The notes below the pieces were generated by a model, which saw only the letters and a program-made list of their open reading frames with translations, made no database searches and was not told the DNA's origin. Below are positions 25,880 to 34,845 of a DNA stretch of 64,000 nucleotides, one piece after another. The DNA is from Roseimarinus sediminis (lineage in GTDB: Bacteria > Bacteroidota > Bacteroidia > Bacteroidales > Prolixibacteraceae), in NCBI RefSeq assembly GCF_050433125.1, contig NZ_JBNPXV010000011.1, forward strand, positions 62,001 to 126,000, written 5' to 3'. A program made the translations under genes and the position numbers. Each line of letters begins with the position of its first letter. Within the stretch, counting starts at the first letter, position 1.

Positions 25880-26140
25880 CATTAAAATAGGGTGACTGGT
25901 GTTTTTATCCGACTTTCACGGTCAGGTTCATACTCAGGAAAACCGCAGTGTTGAATATTTTGCTTGCTTTTTCGCAGGAGAATCCCGAGACAGTAACAAA
26001 TATGACTTCATGCCTACAGACTGCTCACTCATTGAACTTTCCACCAATAGATTATTGTTCTACTAAAGTGCCGTCTTATTCATCAATGCCGTACTTTTAA
26101 GGGACGAAATGCACAAATACTATTGGTGTAATCGTTTTCA
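25880..26140 (-). pseudogene. Decayed ECF sigma factor gene
   Basis: This stretch has no coding frame but keeps collinear identity with the sigma gene at 32643-33185. Measured from the shared palindrome, tcaggttc lies at +100 here and +102 there, actcattga at +205 and +210, and the 18-base ttggtgtaatcgttttca at +301 and +305. Three matches in the same order with nearly the same spacing are hard to explain by chance next to the 55-bp conserved block. The rest is too diverged to align by eye, and the 5' end of the gene is missing. Confidence 0.6.
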
Positions 26141-26161
26141 GAACTGAAATAAAGATTTAAA

Positions 26162-26187
26162 GAAGGGGGACCAACTGATCCCCCCTC
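26162..26187 (-). ncRNA. Conserved hairpin downstream of the first susD
   Basis: This is the second copy of the hairpin at 20412-20437, with identical GGGGGATCAGTTGGTCCCCC core and conserved flanks (AGGTGYGA before it on the minus strand). One C/T change turns an A-U pair into a G.U pair, keeping the fold. It sits 38 bp after the susD stop. Confidence 0.6.
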
Positions 26188-26225
26188 ACACCTAAACTAA
26201 TTTAACTAAACTAACACTAAGAAAA

Positions 26226-27911
26226 TCAATAGTTATAGCCGGATAATCCATCTACAAATTCGTCACGATTGAGTAATGCATCCAGTTCTTCGCTTGGAAT
26301 CGGGCGCAATACATGGTATTCTTTTACATAACCCGAAGCCGGGCCTTTGTTAAATGCTTTTACCTGGTCGTATAATTTCCCGGTACGTTTAAGGTCGAAC
26401 CAGCGTATGCCTTCGCCACAGAATTCACGGGCTCTTTCTTCAAGCAGAAAATCGATGGTCACATCACCTGCACTAACCTGCATCTGGCTTTCATTGCCAT
26501 CCTTGGCAGCACGGGTTCTGACTACATTCACATAATCGGCAGCCGAAGAAGCATTGCCCAATAAAAGTTCTGCCTCGGCAGCAATGAGGTAGACCTCGGA
26601 GTAACGCATCACAAATTGATCGAGTAAACCAAAACGGGTCTTTTTATAATAGCCATTGTACTTCGGACTGTCGAATTTCTTCAGTGCCGGGAAAGGATTG
26701 CTGTATGAACGTACGGTTCCGTCGGCATTGTAAATCGAATCGATGTTCAGGTACATGTAATCCTTGGCAGGATTAGGCATTGGATCGGAGTTGATGCTAA
26801 TATAAATGGCCGTATCGCCAGTTGCTGGTTGGTCGATGGGATCGTTCAGGTTATTCTTCCACAAGGTCCGGAAGGAATTCTCGAAACGGCTGTCGACCGA
26901 TGCATTGTAAATATCGAACAGGTATTTTGAAGGATAGGTGAAATTCGGATTTCCCCAGTCCTTGTCGCGGTAGCCATATTCATACGACATTTGCGACTGC
27001 CCCGATTGGTTGTAATTGAATTTGTAAAGTGTCCACCATTTGTTTCCATCGCCTTCGTTATTATAATCGAAGGTGCTGAAAGAAACACGGTAGAGAGCTT
27101 CTTTATTGTCTTTGTTGTTGTCCTCGTTCCAAACGTCGGCATAATCGCTGTACAATTCAACACCCCATGCTTCGGCATTGCTGATAAGTTCGTCGGCAGA
27201 ATTTTTTGCCAGCGTCAGGTATTCATTCTTCTTTTCTTCGACCTGCCATGCACCACTTAATGCTGCACGTGCCAGAATTCCGTAGGCGGCTTTTTTAGTA
27301 ACGCGGCCGGGAAGTGCTTCTGCAATGGCTGCATTTTCGGTAGCATACTGAAGATCGCTAAGGATAAGCTCATAAAAATCGGCTACCGAACTGCGGGTAG
27401 CAGTCAGTATCGGACTGTTGGTTGGTTCGGTTTTCAGAATAACAGGTCCCCAGGTTTCAACAATAAACCAGTAGTAAAAAGCCCTCAGGAACTTAAATTC
27501 AGACAAGTGCTGCTTTCTCAGTTCCTCATCGCTGTAGGCTGTAATTCCTTCTTCGATGTACTGAATTCCAATGTTACACATGTTGATGCCTTCATAGCAA
27601 TATTGCCAAAGGGCACCGCAACTACTGTCGTTATCGGGCTGCAGTCCTTCGTACTGGGTAAGCTGACGCCAGGAATTACTTTCCCAAATATCGACCCCCA
27701 TTTCCATGGTAACAAAACCATATTCGTTGTAAAACACCTTACGTTGCCAGCGATAGGCCGAAGCCAGCAGGGTTTCAATGCCGTCGGAACTGGCCCATAC
27801 ACTTTCGGCGGTAGTCCCTGAAGGATTGTACTCATCCAACTCGCACGAAGCTAAACTCACTGTAAAGATTACAGCCAGCAGAAATTTTATGATTATATTT
27901 TTTGTATTCAT
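26226..27911 (-). CDS. SusD-like surface glycan-binding lipoprotein (copy 1)
   Basis: A 561-residue SusD/RagB lipoprotein, with signal peptide MNTKNIIIKFLLAVIFTVSLASC and acidic residues after the lipobox Cys. KFLRAFYYWFIVETWGPVIL and RYSEVYLIAAEAELLLGN plus RAREFCGEGIRWFDLKRTGKL identify the family. The frame is open to 27935, but MLNFKESK would place the start 7 bp from the susC stop without a signal-like N-terminus, so I prefer the ATG at 27911. It pairs with the STN-bearing SusC just upstream and shares clear similarity with the SusD at 20532-22367, supporting a module duplication. Confidence 0.95.
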   Translation of the reverse strand: MNTKNIIIKFLLAVIFTVSLASCELDEYNPSGTTAESVWASSDGIETLLASAYRWQRKVFYNEYGFVTMEMGVDIWESNSWRQLTQYEGLQPDNDSSCGALWQYCYEGINMCNIGIQYIEEGITAYSDEELRKQHLSEFKFLRAFYYWFIVETWGPVILKTEPTNSPILTATRSSVADFYELILSDLQYATENAAIAEALPGRVTKKAAYGILARAALSGAWQVEEKKNEYLTLAKNSADELISNAEAWGVELYSDYADVWNEDNNKDNKEALYRVSFSTFDYNNEGDGNKWWTLYKFNYNQSGQSQMSYEYGYRDKDWGNPNFTYPSKYLFDIYNASVDSRFENSFRTLWKNNLNDPIDQPATGDTAIYISINSDPMPNPAKDYMYLNIDSIYNADGTVRSYSNPFPALKKFDSPKYNGYYKKTRFGLLDQFVMRYSEVYLIAAEAELLLGNASSAADYVNVVRTRAAKDGNESQMQVSAGDVTIDFLLEERAREFCGEGIRWFDLKRTGKLYDQVKAFNKGPASGYVKEYHVLRPIPSEELDALLNRDEFVDGLSGYNY

Positions 27912-27942
27912 TTTGCTTTCTTTAAAATTCAACATGACTCAA

Positions 27943-30900
27943 TTAAAAATCGATATTTACACCAAAAATCAGCTGACGGGTCAAAGGTGACGATTCTGAC
28001 CCTCCTCTTTCGGGATCGTAATTTTTCAGCCTTTCATCTTTCACCCAGGTAAGCAGATTGGCTCCGGTTGCATAGAAACGCACTTTACTGATCGAAAGCT
28101 GATCCATCCATGCCGAGGGAAGGGTGTAACCCAGTGATACATTCTTCAATTTAACAAATGAACCATTGGTGATATGAAGCACATTGGCATGCTGGTACTG
28201 GTAGAGTCCGTTTATATTGGCATCGGGACGCGGGTACTGCATGCTCGGATTTTCGGGTGTCCAGTAATCGATGAAGGCAGGTCCGTTTTCCAAACCGTTG
28301 GGATTGTAACGTCCCAGCACTTCACCCCAGATTTCCTGTCCTACGCGGGCGTAGATATAAAATCCCATATCGAAGTTTTTATATTTAAAGGTGTTGTTTA
28401 AGCCACCTTCCCAGGCAGGTGTCTCTGAACCTACCGGCTGACGGTCGTTATCACCATCGATAATGTAGTCATTGTTCAGGTCTTTTACTTTGATATCGCC
28501 AGGTTTGTAATTATGACCATTTTCGTTGAATTTAGCCATTTCAGCTTCTTCACCAAGTTGCCAGATTCCTTCCGACACGTGATCGTAGAAGGTGTAGATG
28601 GGTTCTCCAATAATGAGTGAAGTATGCTGTCCGTTCACCCAGTAGATATTTTCCTCATCAATTAATTTGGAAATGTATTCCGAAGTAGTGGTGAAAGTAA
28701 GAGCAGTATTCCATTTAAAATCTTTGCTGTCGTAATTGACGGTACGCAGAGCCAACTCAAAGCCCTTATTTTTGGTTTCACCTATATTCTGGTAAACGTT
28801 TTTGTTTTTCCCTCCATTTGACCAGGGCAGGGTACGGCTCAGCAAAATATCGGAAGTAGTGGTCATATAATAATCGGCAGTAAGACTGATCCGGTTATCG
28901 AACATCCCCAGATCAATACCGATGTTGCTGGTTTTCGACTTTTCCCATCCAAGGCTGGAGTTACCGTAAGTATTGATTGAATAATAAGGTGCGGTTACAT
29001 CGCCGAACGAGAAGCTGCTGCTCAGGCTCATTGAAGTTTGTGTTCCATAGGGAGCAATGGCAGAGTTACCAGCCATACCATAACTGGCCCTTAACTTCAG
29101 GTTGCTGACCAGATCAGCATCGGCCATGAAATCTTCTTCGCTGATTCTCCAGGCTGCACCAAGCGAAGGGAAGTAATCCCAGCGATTGTCTTCGGCAAGA
29201 CGGGAGGCACCGTCGTAGCGCATTGTTCCGGTGAGCAGATATTTTCCTTTAAAGCTATAATTTAAGCGACCTGCTACCGAAAAGTTGGCATATTCAACAT
29301 AACCACTGTAAACTTCTTTGGTTCCTTCTTCGGTTCCCTGTAAGGAATAGAAAAGCTGATAAGGAAGCATCTGATTCAAACCTGAACCTTCCACCCAGTC
29401 GGATGTACTCTTAATGTAACTGGTTAAACCGGTTACTTTCAGCGAATGGTCGCCAAAATCGGCACCATAGGTCAGGATGTTGTCAAAGTTCAGGTAGCGG
29501 GAATTGGATGCGCGATAAGTTGCTTCGCTACTGCTACCCATTTTGGCAATCGACTCACTGTCGAAATAAGAACCATTGCGTGAACTGCTGAGCGCAAGCG
29601 CCAGGTTGCTTCGGTACGAAAGGCCTTTCACCGGTGTAAGCTCGAGATAAGCATTCATATTGGTATTGGTGCGCAAACGGTTATCGATGGCGGTTACCGA
29701 AGCTGCTTCGTCGGCCAGCGGGCTGATAATGCTTCGTCCTTCGATGGGATAAATATTCACATTACCGTCTTCATCGTAAGCGTCACCAAAAGGTGAAGTA
29801 TAAAGGCTCATCGTGATCGGGTCGGTACGGCGATCAATGTCGTAATAGGTAAGTTGTGAATTAAGACCTGTTTTTGCCCATGAAGCCAGTTCGTAATCAA
29901 CATTTAAACGGGCTGTGTATTTGTCCATTTCGTCGTTGGCATATGGTCCTTCCTCATTCATGTACCCAACTGTGAGTAATGTTTTTAACTGATTGGCTCC
30001 GCCCGAAACAGTAACAACATGGTTCTGCAATACTCCATTTTGTAATACCAGATCTTTCCAGTTGGTCCATTCGTTGTTACGGATGGCTTCCATTTCATAG
30101 TCAGCAAATATTTTCTCATCATCAGCAGCCGAGTTCCAAATACCGGCTGTACGGTTGGCTTCCCTGCGCAGGTTCAGATAATCGTCGCCCATGCGGCTTT
30201 CGGGATATTTTGTAAAACCATTGATCCCGCTGTATCCATTGTATGACACACGTGGTTTTCCTGCTTCACCTTTTTTGGTGCTGATAATGATTACACCATT
30301 GGCACCCTGGGCACCATAGATTGCAGTTGAAGAGGCATCTTTCAGTACGTTGATTGACTCAATGTCGCTTGCGTTAATGTCTTCAAAATTTACGCCCTGC
30401 ACACCGTCGACAACAAACAAAGGAGCGTTGCTTCCGTTGATGGATCGGTTTCCCCTGATTAAAATATCGACACTGGCACCAGCCGCACCCGAAGTACGCG
30501 AAATCATCATACCAGGTACAATCCCCTGAATGGCTTCCATGGCATTGGTTGTAGGAGCCTGCATTATTTCTTCGGTTTTTACAACACTTACGGCGCCTGT
30601 GAGGTCAGCTTTCTTTTGCACACCATAACCAATGGCAATGACTTCTTCAAGGTCCATGTCGTCTTCGCTCATTACGACCTCAAAAGTTTGCTGATTACCG
30701 ATGGCAAGCTCCTGTGACTGCATCCCGACAAAAGAAAATATCAGGATTTCGGCATTCTGAGGCACTTCAATGTTGAATTTTCCATCGAAATCGGTAGTTA
30801 CACCAATGGTCGTTCCTTTAACAATTACTGTTACACTGGGCAGTCCAACACCTTCTTCATTCCTTACAACACCCGAAAGCGTCTTTTTTTGCTGTGCCGC

Positions 30901-31302
30901 CTGCATTTCGCTTTCAATCAATTCCGTCTGAGCCTGCTGCATTTCGGCTTTCCCTATAATTACCTGGCGGTCCTTCACCATGTAAGTATTTCCGGTTTCA
31001 GCAAACAAACGGTCAAGAATTTCTTCAACACTTAAATCCTCTCCTTCAATCGAAACTATTTGATCAAGATCGATGTTCTGATCCTGATAAAAGAAAATGA
31101 ATTCACTTTGCGCTTCAATGGAGTGGATTACATCCCTCACAGAAGCCTGTTCCATTTCAAGCGTAAAACGCTTGTTCTGCGAATAAGATTCCACACCAAA
31201 ACTGAGCATGGAGCAAAACAGCAGGATGACAGAGATTTTCATAGTTAAAAATAGTTTTCGGAAGTCATCTCGATGACCTCGCTTAATCGTTAGGTTTTTC
31301 AT
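27943..31302 (-). CDS. SusC-like TonB-dependent transporter with STN signalling domain (copy 1)
   Basis: A 1119-residue outer-membrane transporter. After the signal region (first about 42 residues) comes an STN domain (about 46-115, FTLEMEQASVRDVIHSIEAQSEF to QVIIGK), then the carboxypeptidase-regulatory-like domain (about 142-220), plug (LFVVDGVQG, SINVLKDASSTAIYGAQGANGV) and barrel ending NIDF. STN domains contact FecR-type anti-sigma factors in the periplasm, and intact fecR and sigma genes lie directly upstream, so this SusC is probably the sensor of the locus: substrate import would release the sigma factor. It lies 31 bp upstream of susD. The ligand is presumably a pectic oligosaccharide. 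Confidence 0.95.
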   Translation of the reverse strand: MKNLTIKRGHRDDFRKLFLTMKISVILLFCSMLSFGVESYSQNKRFTLEMEQASVRDVIHSIEAQSEFIFFYQDQNIDLDQIVSIEGEDLSVEEILDRLFAETGNTYMVKDRQVIIGKAEMQQAQTELIESEMQAAQQKKTLSGVVRNEEGVGLPSVTVIVKGTTIGVTTDFDGKFNIEVPQNAEILIFSFVGMQSQELAIGNQQTFEVVMSEDDMDLEEVIAIGYGVQKKADLTGAVSVVKTEEIMQAPTTNAMEAIQGIVPGMMISRTSGAAGASVDILIRGNRSINGSNAPLFVVDGVQGVNFEDINASDIESINVLKDASSTAIYGAQGANGVIIISTKKGEAGKPRVSYNGYSGINGFTKYPESRMGDDYLNLRREANRTAGIWNSAADDEKIFADYEMEAIRNNEWTNWKDLVLQNGVLQNHVVTVSGGANQLKTLLTVGYMNEEGPYANDEMDKYTARLNVDYELASWAKTGLNSQLTYYDIDRRTDPITMSLYTSPFGDAYDEDGNVNIYPIEGRSIISPLADEAASVTAIDNRLRTNTNMNAYLELTPVKGLSYRSNLALALSSSRNGSYFDSESIAKMGSSSEATYRASNSRYLNFDNILTYGADFGDHSLKVTGLTSYIKSTSDWVEGSGLNQMLPYQLFYSLQGTEEGTKEVYSGYVEYANFSVAGRLNYSFKGKYLLTGTMRYDGASRLAEDNRWDYFPSLGAAWRISEEDFMADADLVSNLKLRASYGMAGNSAIAPYGTQTSMSLSSSFSFGDVTAPYYSINTYGNSSLGWEKSKTSNIGIDLGMFDNRISLTADYYMTTTSDILLSRTLPWSNGGKNKNVYQNIGETKNKGFELALRTVNYDSKDFKWNTALTFTTTSEYISKLIDEENIYWVNGQHTSLIIGEPIYTFYDHVSEGIWQLGEEAEMAKFNENGHNYKPGDIKVKDLNNDYIIDGDNDRQPVGSETPAWEGGLNNTFKYKNFDMGFYIYARVGQEIWGEVLGRYNPNGLENGPAFIDYWTPENPSMQYPRPDANINGLYQYQHANVLHITNGSFVKLKNVSLGYTLPSAWMDQLSISKVRFYATGANLLTWVKDERLKNYDPERGGSESSPLTRQLIFGVNIDF

Positions 31303-31329
31303 AAATTTGTAATCTTTAAGTTAGTACTT

Positions 31330-31381
31330 CACCCTAAGGGTGTTTATTTTGACCGGGATTGGTTTGGCGACGGATCCCGGT
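31330..31381 (-). promoter_or_regulatory. Leader hairpins between fecR and susC copy 1
   Basis: On the minus strand ACCGGGAT (31374-31381) pairs perfectly with ATCCCGGT (31352-31359), and a second small hairpin CACCC/GGGTG follows (31330-31342). They occupy the gap between the fecR stop and the susC start, where an attenuator or the 5' end of a separate susC transcript would lie. The region is conserved in the copy at 25539-25615. Confidence 0.5.
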
Positions 31382-31388
31382 TATTTTT

Positions 31389-32570
31389 TTATTCTTCTGT
31401 TTTACGTTGAATTTCGTAACTGTTCTCACCTGCCATCACTTCAAGTTCTGAAGCGAAGCCAATGGTCCCAAGCACATCGACAATGCTGTCGCGCAGATCG
31501 AGCTTTCCCGAAAAGGTAATTGCTTCGGCCTTGTCGTGGTAACGAATAGAAGTATTGTAATAACGCTCCAGACTTCTGAAGATGGCGCTTACCGGACGGT
31601 GTTCGAGAATGAGGTAACCATTGATCCACGAAGTATATTGTTCGGTTTCGACATTTTTCACCGAATAATTGCCGCTGGCCTTGTCAAAAACAGCACTTTC
31701 ACCGGGCTTCATGATCAATTTATCCTTTAAAATTCCCCCGCGGTTAACCAGTGTTACTTCGCCATGCACCAAAACAGTCTGCGTATGTTTTTCGTTGGCA
31801 TAAGCCTGTACATTAAATGCAGTTCCGGTCACTCTGACATCAATGTCATCGGTATGAATAATGAAAGGGTGTTGTTTGTCGGCCGCCACTTCACAATAGG
31901 CTTCGCCCGATAAAAATATTTCACGCTGCTTTCCTTTAAAAACCGAAGGAAAAGCGAGCTTGCTGCCTGAGTTTACATAGATGTGGGTTCCATCAGACAG
32001 GTACAGGTCGGTGCGTTTTCCGTAAGGAACTGTTAACTGGTTCATCTTCATCTCCGTAGATGGCTGCTCAATACTAATGGTGTCGGCATCGGCCAGGAGG
32101 GTTCCATCGCTTTGCTGCCTGATTACCAACGATTCACCATCGATATCTTTCACATGACCATCGCCTGTAAGTAACTGGATAGATTCATTGGCTGCGATGC
32201 TTCCTTCTTCGAACGGAATAAACGAAGCTTGTTGCTGTTTTTGGAAAGTATAGGCCGATACCGCCAGAACAACAATGGCAGCGGCAGCTGTCATCCAGCG
32301 TTTTAAAATCAATACACGACGTTTTCTGGCTAGTTTCAGGTGTATTTTTTGCCACATCATCAGGATGCGCTCAGGTTCAATGGCTGGTTCGTCGGCCCAC
32401 ACCGATCGAATAAACGAGGCTGCCTGTTCAAAATCGGCCTGCTGACCGGGATGGGAAGCCAGGTAATCAGTCCAGGCTTGACTTTCACTTGCTGTACCAT
32501 CGATCACCCAGTTGATAAACGAATGATCACTGATCAGATCGGTGACAGTATATTTTTCTTTTTTGCTCAT
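31389..32570 (-). CDS. FecR-type anti-sigma factor
   Basis: A 393-residue single-pass inner-membrane regulator. Residues 1-87 form the cytoplasmic anti-sigma part, a hydrophobic helix spans about 88-107 (MTAAAAIVVLAVSAYTF), the FecR domain lies at about 175-290 (VPYGKRTDLYLSDGTHIYVNSGS, then FLSGEAYCEVAAD) and a DUF4974-type C-terminal domain at about 320-390. In the phylum, such proteins hold an ECF sigma factor inactive until the STN domain of a partner SusC signals. Sigma lies 72 bp upstream and STN-SusC 86 bp downstream. The start codon directly abuts a perfect 38-bp palindrome, which should affect its translation or transcription. Confidence 0.93.
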   Translation of the reverse strand: MSKKEKYTVTDLISDHSFINWVIDGTASESQAWTDYLASHPGQQADFEQAASFIRSVWADEPAIEPERILMMWQKIHLKLARKRRVLILKRWMTAAAAIVVLAVSAYTFQKQQQASFIPFEEGSIAANESIQLLTGDGHVKDIDGESLVIRQQSDGTLLADADTISIEQPSTEMKMNQLTVPYGKRTDLYLSDGTHIYVNSGSKLAFPSVFKGKQREIFLSGEAYCEVAADKQHPFIIHTDDIDVRVTGTAFNVQAYANEKHTQTVLVHGEVTLVNRGGILKDKLIMKPGESAVFDKASGNYSVKNVETEQYTSWINGYLILEHRPVSAIFRSLERYYNTSIRYHDKAEAITFSGKLDLRDSIVDVLGTIGFASELEVMAGENSYEIQRKTEE

Positions 32571-32608
32571 TCTTTCTATTAATGTAAACGTTTACATTAA
32601 TAGAAAGA
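32571..32608. promoter_or_regulatory. Perfect 38-bp palindrome abutting the fecR start codon
   Basis: Bases 32571-32608 equal their own reverse complement. The centre is TGTAAACGTTTACA and the arms extend through TTAATAGAAAGA. It begins at the base next to the fecR ATG and ends 34 bp from the sigma stop. As DNA it resembles an extended LacI-type operator; as RNA it would fold into a near-loopless stem covering the fecR ribosome-binding region. Confidence 0.8.
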
Positions 32609-32642
32609 CATCAATTATGAAAACATCATCGTTTTTTTGAGA

Positions 32643-33185
32643 TTATTTTACGATTTCGCGTAATTTTTTTATGGCTTTGCTGATCAGGTTCCGACACGAT
32701 ACAATTTCCATATCCATAATTTCAGCCACCTGTTCATAGGTAAGTCCCTTGGTGTAGCGAAGATAGACCGCCTCTTTTTGCCTGGCCGACAACTCATTGA
32801 CTGCCTTCCGGAGCAATGCCTGCTGTTCGTCGGAAGTTTCTTTTTCGACAATGGTTCGTTCAATGGAATAGATGACCAGAAAGTCGTTGGTGTAATCGTT
32901 TTCATTATGATGCAGGCCTTCTCTTTTCATGGCCCTGAGCAACTTATTCCTGAACGAACGGATTAAATAAAAGCGAATGCTGTCGGTTGAACTGATTCGT
33001 TGATTCTTGAAGATGCTTATAAACAAATCCTGAATACAGTCCTCAATTAAAGCCGTGTTGCCCGTAAACTTCAAACCATACAAATAGAGTTGTTTGGCAT
33101 ATTGCTGATAAATGGAGGCAAAAGCTGCCTCATCGCCTTCACGCATTTTATCCCATACTATACGATCAGATAGTTCCATCAGCAT
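32643..33185 (-). CDS. ECF-type RNA polymerase sigma factor
   Basis: A 180-residue sigma-70-family ECF factor. Region 2 spans about 8-75 (FASIYQQYAKQLYLYGLKFTG, then EDCIQDLFISIFKN) and region 4 about 118-176 (LSARQKEAVYLRYTKGLTYEQVAEIMDM with its helix-turn-helix). The frame offers Met1 and Met3 (33185 or 33179). It lies 25 bp after the SSS symporter gene and 72 bp before fecR. The sigma-FecR-STN-SusC order is the standard trans-envelope relay; targets probably include susC/susD copy 1 and perhaps genes further along. Confidence 0.95.
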   Translation of the reverse strand: MLMELSDRIVWDKMREGDEAAFASIYQQYAKQLYLYGLKFTGNTALIEDCIQDLFISIFKNQRISSTDSIRFYLIRSFRNKLLRAMKREGLHHNENDYTNDFLVIYSIERTIVEKETSDEQQALLRKAVNELSARQKEAVYLRYTKGLTYEQVAEIMDMEIVSCRNLISKAIKKLREIVK

Positions 33186-33210
33186 TCAGCTTCAAAAATA
33201 AACTGCGAAA

Positions 33211-34701
33211 TTATTCTTTCTGTTTAAATTTTCTTTTTGAAAAAAGAAAACCAACCAGAAAAATTACCGTTGTACCCAAAACAATGGTAAAATTGGTATG
33301 GAAGCCACTTTGCAGTTTCAACCACAGCCCTTCGGTGAAATAGATGGGAGATAAACTCATCCACAAGATAAGCAAAACACCGATGATTACACCAATGGCT
33401 GCATCGACATTTTTTGCTTTGCGTGCCAGCACCCCCAGTAAAAACAAACCAAGCATACCTCCACTGAAAATTGAGGCCAGTCCCCACCATGCATCCAAAG
33501 CGCTTTTAACACTGATCATTGCCAAAGCCACTGCAACGCCAAACACACCGAATATTAACGATGAAGCATACAGCACTCCCATCGACTTTTTATTATTGGC
33601 TTCACGATTGATGTAGCGCTTGTAGTAATCATTCAGCACAATGGTAGCTGTTCCATTCACACTGGTCGACACGGTACTCATACCGGCTGCAAACACCGAG
33701 GCAATAAGAATTCCTGTCAAACCGACCGGAAGCTGATTGACGATAAAATATGGAAAAACTTTGTCAGCCATGTCGAGCGACTGCAAAGTAGCAGGTAAAA
33801 GCTCTGGCTGTGCTTTGTAAAACGAGAATAAGGCCGACCCTATAAAGAAGAACAGCAGCGAAACCGGCACATACAATAAAGAGCCGAAAAGTGTTGAGCG
33901 ACGGGCTTCCTTATCGTTTCGGGCTACCATATAACGTTGCACATAATTTTGGTCGATACCGTAATTCTGAAGGTTAATAAACAGGCCATACAGCATCATG
34001 CCCCAAAAAGTTGAACGGGAAATGCTCCAGCCCATATCTCCCAGACTGAACTTGTTGTTTTCGGCTGCAATTTCGAACATTTGTCCGGCACCTTCGGGCA
34101 TATTGAACAACAAGACCCCAATGCTGATCAATGCGCCGCCTATAAGGATAATTCCCTGTATGGCATCGGTCCACACCACGGCCTGAATTCCTCCCAACAT
34201 CGAATACACCACAATACTGGCTCCTGTAATCAGAATTATTGTTGAAACATCCCAGCCAAACAAAGCATTTAAGGGCAAAGCCATCAAATACAAAATAGAA
34301 CCGGCACGCATTACCTGGGTGAGAATGTAGCACATTGAAGCATAGATACGTGCCCAGGGACCAAAGCGTTCTTCAAGATAGGCGTAAGCCGAAATGCTGT
34401 TCATTTTACGGTACAAGGGTACAAAAAACAATACAGCAATAACCGAAGCGACAGGAATTGAAAGACTAAATACAAAAGCATTCCAATCGCTTTGATAGGC
34501 TTTGCCGGGCAGCCCCAAAAAGCTGATACTGCTTACAAAAGTGGCAAATATCGACATGCCCACTACCCAACCGGGTATTTTACCTCCTCCCGAGGTATAT
34601 TGGTCGGCACTGCGGTTACGAAAATAGAACAGGCTGCCAAAAAGCACTACGCCTGCCATGTACACAATAAAAACAATCAGGTCGGTGAGTGGTAGTTTCA
34701 T
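33211..34701 (-). CDS. Sodium:solute symporter (SSS family)
   Basis: A 496-residue inner-membrane carrier with about 13 hydrophobic segments. The N-terminal pattern (DLIVFIVYMAGVVLFG, then SADQYTSGGGKIPGWVVGMSIFATFVSSISFLG) and GMSTVSTSVNGTATIVLNDYY are typical of SSS members near the sialic acid and monosaccharide branches. It should couple sodium entry to uptake of a sugar or sugar acid. It lies between the aldolase-like gene (127-bp gap full of short repeats) and the sigma gene. Substrate is not readable; pairing with an NAL/DHDPS-family lyase makes a 2-keto-3-deoxy sugar acid such as Kdo or Dha from RG-II a reasonable guess. Confidence 0.92.
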   Translation of the reverse strand: MKLPLTDLIVFIVYMAGVVLFGSLFYFRNRSADQYTSGGGKIPGWVVGMSIFATFVSSISFLGLPGKAYQSDWNAFVFSLSIPVASVIAVLFFVPLYRKMNSISAYAYLEERFGPWARIYASMCYILTQVMRAGSILYLMALPLNALFGWDVSTIILITGASIVVYSMLGGIQAVVWTDAIQGIILIGGALISIGVLLFNMPEGAGQMFEIAAENNKFSLGDMGWSISRSTFWGMMLYGLFINLQNYGIDQNYVQRYMVARNDKEARRSTLFGSLLYVPVSLLFFFIGSALFSFYKAQPELLPATLQSLDMADKVFPYFIVNQLPVGLTGILIASVFAAGMSTVSTSVNGTATIVLNDYYKRYINREANNKKSMGVLYASSLIFGVFGVAVALAMISVKSALDAWWGLASIFSGGMLGLFLLGVLARKAKNVDAAIGVIIGVLLILWMSLSPIYFTEGLWLKLQSGFHTNFTIVLGTTVIFLVGFLFSKRKFKQKE

Positions 34702-34845
34702 AATTAAGTCATTAAGGAAAAAGTCATTGAAAAAAGGAAAAGGAAAAAGTCATTGGTCATTGGGAAAAAGGAACGCACTCTACTTAATGACTTAGTGACT
34801 TTTTCCTATTGACTTACTGACTCTTGACTTATTGACTTTTTCCTA
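34702..34845. repeat. Intergenic low-complexity direct and inverted repeats
   Basis: The gap contains repeated short blocks: GGAAAAAGTCA at about 34716 and 34742, and its inverse TGACTTTTTCC at about 34796 and 34833, with related ATTGACTT and TTAATGACTT pieces between. A long imperfect inverted repeat results. The right end runs into the last codons of the aldolase gene. Confidence 0.6.

Noticed and set aside
25599..25895. 98-codon + strand open frame in the gap upstream of susC copy 2
   Set aside because: It crosses the conserved palindrome and the sigma/fecR remnants, opposes all neighbours and has no recognisable domain. It is an accidental frame in decayed DNA.
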